Below the pieces are notes generated by a model. It searched no databases and was not told the origin of the DNA. It saw nothing but the letters and a program-made list of their open reading frames with translations. Positions 16,173 to 23,975 of a stretch of 36,528 nt of DNA are shown piece after piece. Within the stretch, counting starts at the first letter, position 1; each line of letters begins with the position of its first letter. The position numbers and the translations under genes are program-made. Origin of the DNA: S010-25 sp964466455 (GTDB taxonomy: Bacteria > Pseudomonadota > Gammaproteobacteria > SZUA-229); contig CAYXNL010000019.1 in the NCBI GenBank assembly GCA_964466455.1, positions 1-36,528 on the forward strand, in the 5' to 3' direction.

Positions 16173-16792
16173 TGGCGTCTCTATTAAACATGTTACCCAG
16201 GCTAAAATCAGATCTACTGGAAGAAACCTACAGATATATTATGGACTTTTCAAGAGGTCTATATAATGATGAAATTTACGCCTGCATACTATCTAGCCAG
16301 ATAGCCGGTAAAGGTATTTTACCAGTAAATTTTGGTCTGAACAAAGACTGCTATAAACAACTACTGCTTACACATTTCCCAGATATGGATCCGGTACCTT
16401 TTACTATTGCAGTGCAAAATAGAAATGAGCAAAGTGATAATCGAGATGATGAGCGTGAGGAAGTCTATCAATTGTTACTAAGTCATCGTATACATCTGTC
16501 AAAATTAGTATCAAAAAAAATTGAGCCAGAAACGTGGTTGGCAAATATTATATCTATAGCATGTCAAGGTCAGGATCACCTGTGGAAAGATCTGGGTTTG
16601 TGGTCGCGTGATCAATTAAGTAAATTAATGATGGATAATTTTCCTTTGCTGGCTTTAAAAAATAACAAAAATATGAAATGGAAAAAATTTATCTATAAAC
16701 AGTTATGTATCACTGAGGGTATTTATACCTGTCGTGCGCCTTCCTGCAATGTATGTGTTGATTATAAAAAATGTTTTTCCATGGATGATTAG
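16172..16792 (+). CDS. nifQ: Molybdenum donor protein NifQ
   Basis: NifQ carries a Mo-Fe-S cluster and delivers molybdenum to NifEN/NifH for FeMo-co. The 206-residue protein ends with the family signature C187-x4-C192-x2-C195-x5-C201 (CRAPSCNVCVDYKKC). The N-terminal two thirds are helical and match NifQ only in pattern, for example the helix at PDMDPVPF and the segment HLWKDLGLWSR. The ATG shares one base with the preceding stop (TAATG), so translation is coupled to the ferredoxin. It is the last gene of the nifB unit. Confidence 0.92.
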   Translation: MASLLNMLPRLKSDLLEETYRYIMDFSRGLYNDEIYACILSSQIAGKGILPVNFGLNKDCYKQLLLTHFPDMDPVPFTIAVQNRNEQSDNRDDEREEVYQLLLSHRIHLSKLVSKKIEPETWLANIISIACQGQDHLWKDLGLWSRDQLSKLMMDNFPLLALKNNKNMKWKKFIYKQLCITEGIYTCRAPSCNVCVDYKKCFSMDD

Positions 16793-16859
16793 AGCGGAAA
16801 TATTAGAATAATAACTCAATAACTATGGACTGAACGTCTTGCCTTAATACCAGGATAAG

Positions 16860-16889
16860 AATACCCCAACAACTTTCTGCGGGGTATTT
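16860..16889. terminator. Hairpin between nifQ and the ApbE-like gene
   Basis: AATACCCC pairs with GGGGTATT across a 13-base loop, followed by TCATTT on the plus strand. The T-run is weak. It could serve both converging units. Confidence 0.6.
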
Positions 16890-16953
16890 CATTTAATCTA
16901 CAACTTTACGATCATCTCCCATGGGCACGATAATCTATCATAGGTAGAGTATA

Positions 16954-17637
16954 TCAATACCAGCTAGATGGGTTTGCCGTGAAGCTTAATGGGGTATTGG
17001 CAGTTAGTACATGACTAAGAATTATATGGGTTGAGCCAGGATTTTCCAGGGTTATCCTTGTTGCCATTTTCGGGTTCATGTAGATAGTACCATGCTCATC
17101 AATTGCCATCACATATTTAAGTTTCATGGAATGTGCAATGTCCAGCCATCGCTTTGGGCCGGCGACCATTAGTGCAGTTGCTGCGGCATCAGCCTTGCTG
17201 ACATTATTTCCAATAACGGTGGTTGAGCTGTTCGGTTTATCATGGATATGGAATTGCCACAGATTAATTAAATTGCCAATGGTTGGATTAAACATACCCT
17301 TACTCTGTTTGCTAAATACAATACCCTGTCGAATTAACGGTATCATATAAGCAGGCAGTGTATAACTTTCACCCTGTTTGAAATGTTGATTGGCTTTACT
17401 TAACGGCCCATCTATCCAGGGAGACCAGTCATGATCGTAATGTTGGAAATCAGATTCTAGTTGTTTGAAAGCGATATTAGCCTGTTGTTGGGTAATATCA
17501 TAAAGGGTTATGTTGATAAGTGTACCGAAGGCATACAGGGTAGTTTTAATTTCTTTTGGACGCTGGCTACAGGCGCTACTGTTAAGCACAAGAAAAATAA
17601 TGGATAGTCTTATCTGTGCTACAAACAATTCCTTCAT
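16954..17637 (-). CDS. ApbE-like flavin transferase lacking its central region
   Basis: ApbE proteins attach FMN covalently to RnfG and RnfD and are usually 300-350 residues long. This one has 227. The N terminus carries a signal or lipoprotein-like segment (LSIIFLVLNSSAC), then the family blocks YAFGTLINITLYD, DWSPWIDGPLSKAN and GMFNPTIGNLINLW (to about residue 128). It then jumps at residues 131-140 to the C-terminal block SKADAAATALMVAG. The expected middle, with the KG, GG, TSG and H-x-x-DPxTG elements that bind FAD, is absent. There is no frameshift, so the reading frame is kept. It overlaps the SIR2-like gene by 4 bases. It may be inactive or have a changed role, and Rnf flavinylation would then need another ApbE. 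Confidence 0.75.
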   Translation of the reverse strand: MKELFVAQIRLSIIFLVLNSSACSQRPKEIKTTLYAFGTLINITLYDITQQQANIAFKQLESDFQHYDHDWSPWIDGPLSKANQHFKQGESYTLPAYMIPLIRQGIVFSKQSKGMFNPTIGNLINLWQFHIHDKPNSSTTVIGNNVSKADAAATALMVAGPKRWLDIAHSMKLKYVMAIDEHGTIYMNPKMATRITLENPGSTHIILSHVLTANTPLSFTANPSSWY

Positions 17638-18527
17638 GCCAGTTGTCCTACGTTTTCGGTTGCTTTGATGATACCCTTTGCAGGTATGGCATAACCTCTC
17701 GAATTTAACAGATCAGTAACACCGGCTTCAATAATTTCAATTGCCATTTTTTTACAGAATCGATGTTCCTTATCGGTGGGGTTTTCAATAAGTGCCCAGC
17801 CTGCGTGGCTATCTGCGCCATACATAATATCGGACAATACCATCCGTTCGGTATCACGGTTCATTGACAGACCAATAAAAAAATACTGTTTGTTTTTACG
17901 GTATTCCTTAAGAAAAGAGGGTATCCCAAAACCTCCCATTAGCTCGGTTATGTAATCCACATAATCTGCATCCGATGCAATATAAGTTGCATCAGGGAGG
18001 GGGCTACCCATGGGCTTAAAGAGCACAGGTAAACTAATATTAAGCTGGTTCTGAGTAACTTCTTTATAACACTGGCCATCGTATTGATGTAATGTAAATC
18101 GGTAGTCTGTACCGGCTATGCGTGAGATACCTCGAATAAGAATGTGGGGGGTGTCGGCATAACTTTGCTGTAACTGTAGATCACGATTAATATCGATAAC
18201 ATAATGTGGTTTGATGGTTTGTAACCAGGTATGAAATACCGCACGTGACCATGACGTGTCATTGTAAGTTCTATCAAGGAATTTATTTATATAACTCCTG
18301 CCTCTCTTTAGCTCGATGTTCATTGCGGCTCGTGGAAATTCATACATGAGCCGGGGTGCCATTGGCCTGCCTCCATTCATAGCTAATATCAGGCTGTTAC
18401 TGTCAGCAGGTATATTGTCTCTGGTCTCTTTGTGAGTAACACCTGTTAATACATCAGGACCCAGATAGGGGACAATTTGTCCCTCTTTTATACCCGAAAT
18501 AATTGTATCAAAATTATATGTTGTCAT
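17634..18527 (-). CDS. SIR2-like domain protein linked to nif
   Basis: A 297-residue cytoplasmic protein. Near the N terminus, IVPYLGPDVL (residues 18-27) matches the start of SIR2-like NAD-binding folds (G-[AS/P]-G-x-S/D). Later parts fit a SIR2_2-type Rossmann arrangement: HYVIDINRDLQLQ, LFKPMGSPLPDATY and FFIGLSMNRDTERMVL. No zinc-binding cysteine pairs are present, unlike true sirtuin deacylases. It is transcribed away from nifH from a shared 465-bp region, with a possible sigma-54 promoter at 18580-18595, so it may be induced with nitrogenase. It is translationally coupled to the ApbE-like gene. NAD use is an inference and the substrate is unknown. Confidence 0.65.
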   Translation of the reverse strand: MTTYNFDTIISGIKEGQIVPYLGPDVLTGVTHKETRDNIPADSNSLILAMNGGRPMAPRLMYEFPRAAMNIELKRGRSYINKFLDRTYNDTSWSRAVFHTWLQTIKPHYVIDINRDLQLQQSYADTPHILIRGISRIAGTDYRFTLHQYDGQCYKEVTQNQLNISLPVLFKPMGSPLPDATYIASDADYVDYITELMGGFGIPSFLKEYRKNKQYFFIGLSMNRDTERMVLSDIMYGADSHAGWALIENPTDKEHRFCKKMAIEIIEAGVTDLLNSRGYAIPAKGIIKATENVGQLA

Positions 18528-18579
18528 TTTAAATCCTGGCTTTTAGTTGAATTAGTTACACTAGCCTGTAGGTAATAAA

Positions 18580-18595
18580 TGCAATAATCAGACCA
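18580..18595 (-). promoter_or_regulatory. Possible sigma-54 promoter of the SIR2-like/ApbE-like pair
   Basis: The minus strand reads TGGTCTGATTATTGCA. GG and GC are ten bases apart with a perfect TTGCA, but TGGTC is a poor -24 element. It lies about 53 bases before the SIR2-like start codon. Confidence 0.5.
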
Positions 18596-18626
18596 TATTT
18601 AACTTGTTGATTATTGGTTGTCATCA

Positions 18627-18642
18627 GGTCGTGTATGCGACA
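18627..18642. promoter_or_regulatory. Imperfect NifA-type site
   Basis: GGTCGTGTATGCGACA differs from TGT-N10-ACA only in the first base and keeps the TCG...CGA symmetry. It lies between the nifH and SIR2-like genes. Confidence 0.45.
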
Positions 18643-18778
18643 AAAAATATATTTTGTTGCTTTTCATACATTAAACGATGTATCAATCTCCAGGATTTAA
18701 TCTCCTGAATTTGCTGTGGAGAAACAGTGTGTCTTGTGGCGGAGGAGTTTATTGACACAGCTTCTCTGTCGTATCTGT

Positions 18779-18794
18779 TGTTGATATTCATACA
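18779..18794. promoter_or_regulatory. NifA-type site, distal, nifH region
   Basis: TGTTGATATTCATACA fits TGT-N10-ACA. It lies about 115 bp upstream of the nifH -24 element. The interior lacks the TCG/CGA seen in the best sites. Confidence 0.5.
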
Positions 18795-18812
18795 AATATT
18801 ATGTCGGTTTGT

Positions 18813-18828
18813 TGTTTATGCTACGACA
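18813..18828. promoter_or_regulatory. NifA upstream activator site for nifH
   Basis: TGTTTATGCTACGACA fits TGT-N10-ACA and lies about 80 bp upstream of the nifH -24 element, a usual NifA distance. Confidence 0.7.
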
Positions 18829-18862
18829 AAAATATAGTGGTTATTATTGAATATCTTTTTAA

Positions 18863-18875
18863 AATCATTAACTTA
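18863..18875 (+). promoter_or_regulatory. Possible IHF site, nifH promoter
   Basis: AATCATTAACTTA matches the IHF consensus WATCARNNNNTTR except at one base, and it lies between the NifA site and the sigma-54 promoter, where IHF would bend the DNA. Confidence 0.45.
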
Positions 18876-18892
18876 AAAAAATATTTATTTAT

Positions 18893-18908
18893 TGGCATGA
18901 GCCTTGCT
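18893..18908 (+). promoter_or_regulatory. Sigma-54 promoter of nifHDKT
   Basis: TGGCATGAGCCTTGCT has GG and GC ten bases apart and near-consensus -24 and -12 elements. The predicted start near 18919 gives a leader of about 75 bases. No gene is present in 18528-18992. Confidence 0.88.
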
Positions 18909-18992
18909 TTTAGACAAATGCAATGAATTTTTTTAACAATCGAAACTCGATTATAAAAGCAGGTTTCGCAACTTTTTACTAAGGAGAAAATT

Positions 18993-19865
18993 ATGGCAAT
19001 GCGTCAATGTGCAATTTACGGGAAAGGTGGAATCGGTAAATCGACCACAACCCAGAATCTGGTAGCGGGTATAGCTGAACTCGGTAAAAAAGTCATGATT
19101 GTAGGTTGTGATCCAAAGGCTGATTCTACTCGTTTAATTCTTCATGCTAAAGCACAGAATACAATTATGGAAATGGCTGCCGAGATGGGTACTGTTGAAG
19201 ATCTTGAATTAGATGACGTACTTAAAACGGGTTATCGTGATATCAAATGTGTTGAATCAGGTGGCCCGGAACCCGGTGTTGGTTGTGCGGGTCGCGGTGT
19301 TATCACAGCCATCAATTTTCTTGAGGAGGAGGGGGCATACGAAGAAGATCTGGATTTTGTTTTTTATGATGTATTAGGCGATGTTGTTTGTGGTGGTTTC
19401 GCCATGCCGATTCGTGAAAATAAGGCACAGGAAATTTATATTGTCTGCTCTGGTGAAATGATGGCAATGTATGCCGCCAATAATATTTCCAAGGGTATCG
19501 TTAAATATGCAAATTCCGGCAGTGTTCGTCTTGCCGGTCTGATTTGTAACTCACGCGAAACTGATCGTGAAGATGAATTAATCATAGCCTTAGCCGAACG
19601 TTTGGGTACCACAATGGTTCATTTTGTACCGCGTGACAAGATTGTTCAACGTGCGGAAATTCGTCGTATGACTGTTATCGAATATGATCCTGATTGTAAA
19701 CAGGCTGAAGAATATCGAGTACTGGCAGGTAAGATAATTGAAAATAAAAATCTTAATATCCCTACACCGATTACTATGGATGAGCTGGAGGATCTACTGA
19801 TGGAATTTGGTGTTATGGATGTAGAAGATGAAACCATCATAGGTCAGACTGCTGCAGAAGCCTGA
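18993..19865 (+). CDS. nifH: Nitrogenase iron protein (dinitrogenase reductase)
   Basis: NifH hydrolyses ATP to pass electrons one at a time to the MoFe protein, and it also works in P-cluster and FeMo-co maturation. The homodimer binds one [4Fe-4S] through Cys98 (GVGCAGRG) and Cys133 (VVCGGF). The P-loop GKGGIGKS is at 10-17. Arg101, the site of ADP-ribosylation by DraT in bacteria that have it, is present. Length is 290 residues, as usual. AAGGAG precedes the ATG. It is the first gene of nifHDKT behind a strong sigma-54 promoter. The stop is followed 8 bases later by an assembly gap, beyond which the last 47 bases of the gene are repeated. Confidence 0.99.
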   Translation: MAMRQCAIYGKGGIGKSTTTQNLVAGIAELGKKVMIVGCDPKADSTRLILHAKAQNTIMEMAAEMGTVEDLELDDVLKTGYRDIKCVESGGPEPGVGCAGRGVITAINFLEEEGAYEEDLDFVFYDVLGDVVCGGFAMPIRENKAQEIYIVCSGEMMAMYAANNISKGIVKYANSGSVRLAGLICNSRETDREDELIIALAERLGTTMVHFVPRDKIVQRAEIRRMTVIEYDPDCKQAEEYRVLAGKIIENKNLNIPTPITMDELEDLLMEFGVMDVEDETIIGQTAAEA

Positions 19866-19872
19866 TTTTAAT

Positions 19873-19972
19873 NNNNNNNNNNNNNNNNNNNNNNNNNNNN
19901 NNNNNNNNNNNNNNNNNNNNNNNNNNNNNNNNNNNNNNNNNNNNNNNNNNNNNNNNNNNNNNNNNNNNNNNN
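19873..19972. other. Assembly gap of 100 N
   Basis: Exactly 100 undetermined bases lie between nifH and nifD. The 55 bases before (19818-19872) and the 55 bases after (19973-20027) are identical, which suggests that two contigs overlapping by at least that length were joined without being merged. The real nifH-nifD distance is then about 64 bases. Confidence 0.95.
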
Positions 19973-20027
19973 GATGTAGAAGATGAAACCATCATAGGTC
20001 AGACTGCTGCAGAAGCCTGATTTTAAT
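19973..20027 (+). repeat. Duplicated nifH 3' end after the gap
   Basis: A 55-base exact copy of 19818-19872, comprising the last codons of nifH, its stop and eight following bases. This is most likely an assembly artefact rather than a second gene fragment. Confidence 0.9.
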
Positions 20028-20052
20028 GCATGTTTTTCTAACAATTACTGTC

Positions 20053-20077
20053 CACAGATTAGTGGCGGCTACTGGAG
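20053..20077 (+). promoter_or_regulatory. Intercistronic leader motif before nifD
   Basis: CACAGATTAGTGGCG followed by GGAGA precedes the nifD start. CCAC and GTGG can pair around an AGATTA loop. The same motif occurs before nifK (21660) and nifT (23264) at nearly the same distance from the ATG. Confidence 0.6.
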
Positions 20078-20084
20078 AAAAAGA

Positions 20085-21566
20085 ATGATAACAATTAGTA
20101 AAGCGGAAACGGAGGCCCTCATTGCAGAGGTGTTAGAAGTTTATCCCGATAAAGCAAAAGAAGAACGCAAACAACATTTATTTGTTAATGATCAAAGTGC
20201 CGAACAATCTAAGAAATGTATTACTTCAAACCGTAAATCCCTACCAGGTGTCATGACCGTTCGTGGTTGTGCTTATGCTGGTTCCAAAGGTGTCGTATGG
20301 GGTCCGATTAAAGATATGATTCATGTTTCTCATGGTCCTGTTGGATGTGGTCAGTACTCACGTGCAGGTCGCCGCAATTATTATGTTGGCACAACCGGTA
20401 TTAATACATTTGTTACCATGGATTTTACATCCGACTTCCAGGAAAAAGACATTGTCTTTGGGGGCGATAAAAAGCTTGAGATGTTAATTACAGAAGCTGA
20501 TGAGTTGTTCCCTTTAAATAAAGGTATAACTATTCAATCTGAATGTCCAATTGGTTTGATCGGTGATGATATTGAAACAGTGGCCAAGAAAAAGGCAGAA
20601 GAATTGAATAAAACAGTTGTTCCAGTTCGGTGTGAAGGATTTCGGGGCGTTTCGCAATCCCTGGGGCACCATCTTGCTAATGATGCACTTCGTGACTGGG
20701 CGTTACATAAACGTGATAACGATAATTCTTTTCAAACGACAGATTATGATGTTGCCATTATCGGTGATTATAATATTGGTGGTGACGCATGGTCTTCGCG
20801 TAGCATTATTGAAGAAATGGGTTTGCGTGTCATCTCGCAATGGTCTGGCGATGGTAGCATTGCAGAAATTGAATTAACACCTAAAGTAAAACTCAACCTG
20901 TTACATTGCTATCGCTCTATGAACTATATATCTCGTCACATGGAAGAAAAATATGGTATTCCATGGGTTGAATACAACTTCTTTGGCCCAACTAAAATTG
21001 CTGAAAGTTTGCGTAAAATTGCATCATACTTCGACGATACAATTAAAGAAGGTGCTGAACGGGTTATTGAGCGTTATAGAGCAGATTATGAAGCTGTTAT
21101 TGCAAAATACCGGCCTCGTCTGGAAGGTAAACGTGTCATGTTATATGTTGGTGGCCTACGTCCGCGTCATGTTATCGGCGCTTATGAAGATCTGGGAATG
21201 GAAGTGGTTGGTACCGGTTACGAATTCGCACATAATGACGACTATGATCGTACCATTAAGGAAATGGGCAATGCCACCTTAATTTATGATGACATTACCG
21301 GATTTGAATTTGAAGAATTTGTGAAAAAAATAAAACCTGATCTTATTGGTTCAGGTATTAAGGAAAAATATATTTTTCAGAAGATGGGGATTCCATTTAG
21401 ACAGATGCACTCATGGGACTATTCTGGCCCTTATCATGGTTATGATGGCTTTGCTATTTTTGCGCGTGATATGGATATGACATTGAATAATCCTTGCTGG
21501 AATATGATTACGCCGCCCTGGAAACAGAAGCCTGAAGAAGATCTTGCGGTAACCTCTGCCGCTTGA
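20085..21566 (+). CDS. nifD: Nitrogenase MoFe protein alpha chain
   Basis: NifD holds the FeMo-cofactor where dinitrogen is reduced and shares the P-cluster with NifK. The P-cluster cysteines are Cys62, Cys88 and Cys154, and the FeMo-co ligands are Cys275 (LLHCYRSMN) and His442 (RQMHSWDYSGPYHG). All are at the same numbers as in Azotobacter vinelandii. GGLRPRHVIGAYEDLGMEVVGTGYEFAHNDDY is the conserved cofactor pocket wall. Length is 493. TGGAGA precedes the ATG, just after a conserved CACAGATTAG motif. The sequence indicates the molybdenum enzyme; the extra delta-subunit gene of V- and Fe-only systems is absent. Confidence 0.99.
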   Translation: MITISKAETEALIAEVLEVYPDKAKEERKQHLFVNDQSAEQSKKCITSNRKSLPGVMTVRGCAYAGSKGVVWGPIKDMIHVSHGPVGCGQYSRAGRRNYYVGTTGINTFVTMDFTSDFQEKDIVFGGDKKLEMLITEADELFPLNKGITIQSECPIGLIGDDIETVAKKKAEELNKTVVPVRCEGFRGVSQSLGHHLANDALRDWALHKRDNDNSFQTTDYDVAIIGDYNIGGDAWSSRSIIEEMGLRVISQWSGDGSIAEIELTPKVKLNLLHCYRSMNYISRHMEEKYGIPWVEYNFFGPTKIAESLRKIASYFDDTIKEGAERVIERYRADYEAVIAKYRPRLEGKRVMLYVGGLRPRHVIGAYEDLGMEVVGTGYEFAHNDDYDRTIKEMGNATLIYDDITGFEFEEFVKKIKPDLIGSGIKEKYIFQKMGIPFRQMHSWDYSGPYHGYDGFAIFARDMDMTLNNPCWNMITPPWKQKPEEDLAVTSAA

Positions 21567-21659
21567 TAAAGCACAGAAATAAGCAACCTTTTTATTGAAT
21601 GCATCCGGTGGTTAACTGGAAATAAATTAAAAGCATTCTTAAATCCAGCGACGTTTGTT

Positions 21660-21684
21660 CACAGATTAGTGGCGCGTTAAGGAG
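21660..21684 (+). promoter_or_regulatory. Intercistronic leader motif before nifK
   Basis: CACAGATTAGTGGCG, identical over 15 bases to the nifD copy, followed by AGGAGA. It starts 31 bases before the nifK ATG (32 for nifD). The 124-bp nifD-nifK space holds nothing else recognisable. Confidence 0.6.
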
Positions 21685-21690
21685 ACTATT

Positions 21691-23262
21691 ATGAGCCAAG
21701 ATGTAGAAGCTATTAAAGCGAGTTATCCCTTATTCAGAAGTGATGAATACAAAGATAATCTTGCCCGAAAAAAAGAAATGTATGAAGAGTGTCATCCTCA
21801 GGAAAAAATTGATGAGATTTTTGAGTGGACAACAACTGAAGAGTACAAAGAGTTAAATTTTAAGCGTAAGTCATTAACGATTAATCCGGCCAAAGCCTGT
21901 CAACCACTGGGTGCTGTTTTATGTGCCCTTGGTTTTGAAAAAACGATGCCTTATGTGCATGGGTCACAGGGTTGTGTCGCATATTTTCGTAGTTATTTTA
22001 ACCGTCATTTTAAAGAGCCAATAGCCTGTGTATCCGATTCAATGACGGAAGATGCGGCAGTATTTGGTGGTCAGAAAAACATGTACGATGGTCTGGAAAA
22101 CTGTAAGAAAATATACAAACCTGAGATGATTGCAGTATCTACTACCTGTATGGCAGAAGTGATTGGTGATGATTTAAATGCCTTTATTGGCAATTCACGT
22201 AAAGAAGGTCATATCCCTGATGACTATCCTGTACCTTTCGCACACACACCAAGTTTTGTCGGTTCACACACCACTGGCTGGGATAATATGTTTGAAGGTA
22301 TTGCGCGCTACTTTACGTTGAATTATATGGATGATAAAGAAGTAGGTAGCAATGGAAAGATTAACATCGTACCAGGGTTTGAAACTTATCTGGGAAACTT
22401 CCGGGTGATTCAGCGTATGTTAAAAGAAATGGATGTGGATTACACCTTTCTTTCTGACCCAACCGAGGTTTTGGATACACCCGCCGATGGTAAATTTCGC
22501 ATGTATGCCGGTGGGACGACTCAGGATGAAGTCAGGGATGCGCCCAATGCTATTGATACCTTATTGTTGCAACCATGGCAGTCAATGAAAACCCGTAAAT
22601 TGGTCAAAGGAACCTGGAATCAACCTGCTAGCGATATCAAAATTCCCATGGGACTTGAATGGACGGATAACTTTTTGATGAAAATATCTGAGCTAACAGG
22701 TAAACCCATCCCTGCCAGTCTGGAACTGGAACGAGGTCGACTGGTTGATATGATTACAGACTCACATGCCTGGCTGCATGGTAAGAAGTTTGCACTATGG
22801 GGGGATGCGGACTATGTCATGGGTATGACCAAGTTTCTGCTAGAACTTGGCGCGGAGCCAACACATATTTTATGTAATCACGCCAACAAACGCTGGAAAA
22901 AGGCTATGCAGCAGATACTTTCTGATTCACCTTATGGTATGGACTGTGAAGTCCATACCGGCAAGGATCTGTGGCATATGCGGTCGTTGGTATTTACCAA
23001 TAAGCCTGATTTTATGATTGGCAACTCTTATGGGAAATTTATCCAGCGTGACACGCTCAGTAAAGGTAAAGAATTTGAGGTGCCATTAATCCGTATCGGC
23101 TTTCCAATCTTTGATCGCCATCATCTGCATCGTGATACAACTTTAGGTTATGAAGGTGCAATTTATATACTTAAGACGCTGGTCAACGAAGTGCTTGCAC
23201 GCCTTGATGAGGAAACTCGTGGGATGGGTACCACAGATTACAACTACGATCTGATCAGGTGA
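21691..23262 (+). CDS. nifK: Nitrogenase MoFe protein beta chain
   Basis: NifK pairs with NifD and supplies the other half of the P-cluster: Cys70 (NPAKACQPLGA), Cys95 (GSQGCVAYFR) and Cys153 (STTCMAEVIGDD), with Ser188 as the redox-switch ligand. All are at Azotobacter numbering. Length is 523. The N-terminal extension MSQDVEAIKASYPLF is the usual NifD-clamping arm. AAGGAGA gives a strong ribosome site. No frameshift or unusual residue is seen. Confidence 0.99.
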   Translation: MSQDVEAIKASYPLFRSDEYKDNLARKKEMYEECHPQEKIDEIFEWTTTEEYKELNFKRKSLTINPAKACQPLGAVLCALGFEKTMPYVHGSQGCVAYFRSYFNRHFKEPIACVSDSMTEDAAVFGGQKNMYDGLENCKKIYKPEMIAVSTTCMAEVIGDDLNAFIGNSRKEGHIPDDYPVPFAHTPSFVGSHTTGWDNMFEGIARYFTLNYMDDKEVGSNGKINIVPGFETYLGNFRVIQRMLKEMDVDYTFLSDPTEVLDTPADGKFRMYAGGTTQDEVRDAPNAIDTLLLQPWQSMKTRKLVKGTWNQPASDIKIPMGLEWTDNFLMKISELTGKPIPASLELERGRLVDMITDSHAWLHGKKFALWGDADYVMGMTKFLLELGAEPTHILCNHANKRWKKAMQQILSDSPYGMDCEVHTGKDLWHMRSLVFTNKPDFMIGNSYGKFIQRDTLSKGKEFEVPLIRIGFPIFDRHHLHRDTTLGYEGAIYILKTLVNEVLARLDEETRGMGTTDYNYDLIR

Positions 23263-23263
23263 T

Positions 23264-23284
23264 CACAGATTAGCAAGTGGAGAA
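23264..23284 (+). promoter_or_regulatory. Intercistronic leader motif before nifT
   Basis: CACAGATTAG is followed by CAAGTGGAGA, starting 26 bases before the nifT ATG and immediately after the nifK stop. It shares the first ten bases and the closing TGGAGA with the nifD copy. Confidence 0.55.
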
Positions 23285-23289
23285 ATTTT

Positions 23290-23502
23290 ATGCCAAAAGT
23301 AATGATTCGACGAAAAGATGATGGCGAGTTATTGTTTTATATCGCCAGGAAAGATCAGGAGGATGTTATCTCTGTGGTTGAATTTGATAACAAGGAACAA
23401 TGGGGTGGTGAAGTAGAGCTGACTGATGGTTCCAGATATTACATCAATCCAGTGTGTCCACCTCCTGAATTTCCTGTCACACTTCGATTTAAGCGCGCAT
23501 GA
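23290..23502 (+). CDS. nifT: NifT/FixU protein
   Basis: A 70-residue cytoplasmic protein of the NifT/FixU family, recognised by MPKVMIRRKDDGELLFYIARKDQE and the closing PPPEFPVTLRFKRA. It follows nifK as in most gammaproteobacterial clusters. Its role is unclear: deletion has little effect in studied hosts, and it has been suggested to help mature nitrogenase. A complete copy of repeat R1 begins 5 bases after its stop and may separate it from the following genes. Confidence 0.93.
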   Translation: MPKVMIRRKDDGELLFYIARKDQEDVISVVEFDNKEQWGGEVELTDGSRYYINPVCPPPEFPVTLRFKRA

Positions 23503-23506
23503 TTTA

Positions 23507-23643
23507 GTTACTAACAGGATGGATGAAAAGGATACTTATTGTTCAAGACCGTCAGCCGCAGGGATGCGGGTGTCGAGCTTACATGGATGTATTGACAGCG
23601 TGTCTTGAACAATAAGTATCCTTTTTATCTGTTTCAGTAATAT
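23507..23643 (+). repeat. Palindromic repeat R1, complete copy
   Basis: This MITE-like element of about 137 bp has near-perfect 28-base inverted arms, 23522-23549 and 23602-23629, with one mismatch. The outer ends are TTACTAACAGGAT and ATCTGTTTCAGTAA. The interior has a smaller hairpin, CCGCA-GGGA-TGCGG. It encodes nothing. RNA from it would fold into a long hairpin between nifT and the ferredoxin gene, possibly lowering read-through or protecting the nifHDKT message. Confidence 0.88.
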
Positions 23644-23707
23644 GTCCTGAGTGATGTAGATACATGCTTGAAATAATATATATTAAGTTACAACAGAGGA
23701 ACATACT

Positions 23708-23902
23708 ATGACCTTAAAAATTAAAGCTGAACTTTGTACTGCCTGTGGTGACTGTGAACCAGTCTGTCCGACTGAGTCAATAACACCGCATAAAGGACTG
23801 TATAAAATAATTGCGGACACCTGTACAGAATGTGAAGGTGAATTTGATGACCCACAGTGTCTTGATACATGTTTGGAAGATGGTTGTATTATTCCTGTCT
23901 GA
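23708..23902 (+). CDS. 2[4Fe-4S] ferredoxin, nif-linked
   Basis: A 64-residue ferredoxin. The first cluster is Cys10, 13, 16, 20 (CTACGDCEPVC) and the second Cys39, 42, 51, 55, with the long x8 loop seen also in FdxN at 15472. Cys60 is extra. The protein is acidic, as expected of an electron carrier. AGAGGA precedes the ATG. It lies between nifT and nifY, where Azotobacter has none directly. It is therefore a second candidate electron donor to NifH, or a carrier for NifY-linked maturation. Confidence 0.88.
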   Translation: MTLKIKAELCTACGDCEPVCPTESITPHKGLYKIIADTCTECEGEFDDPQCLDTCLEDGCIIPV

Positions 23903-23975
23903 CAAGATTATTTCTAATTTATTAAATTAGATCATTTACTAATTTTCAGCAGAATTAGTTCTGTAGGATAATACT

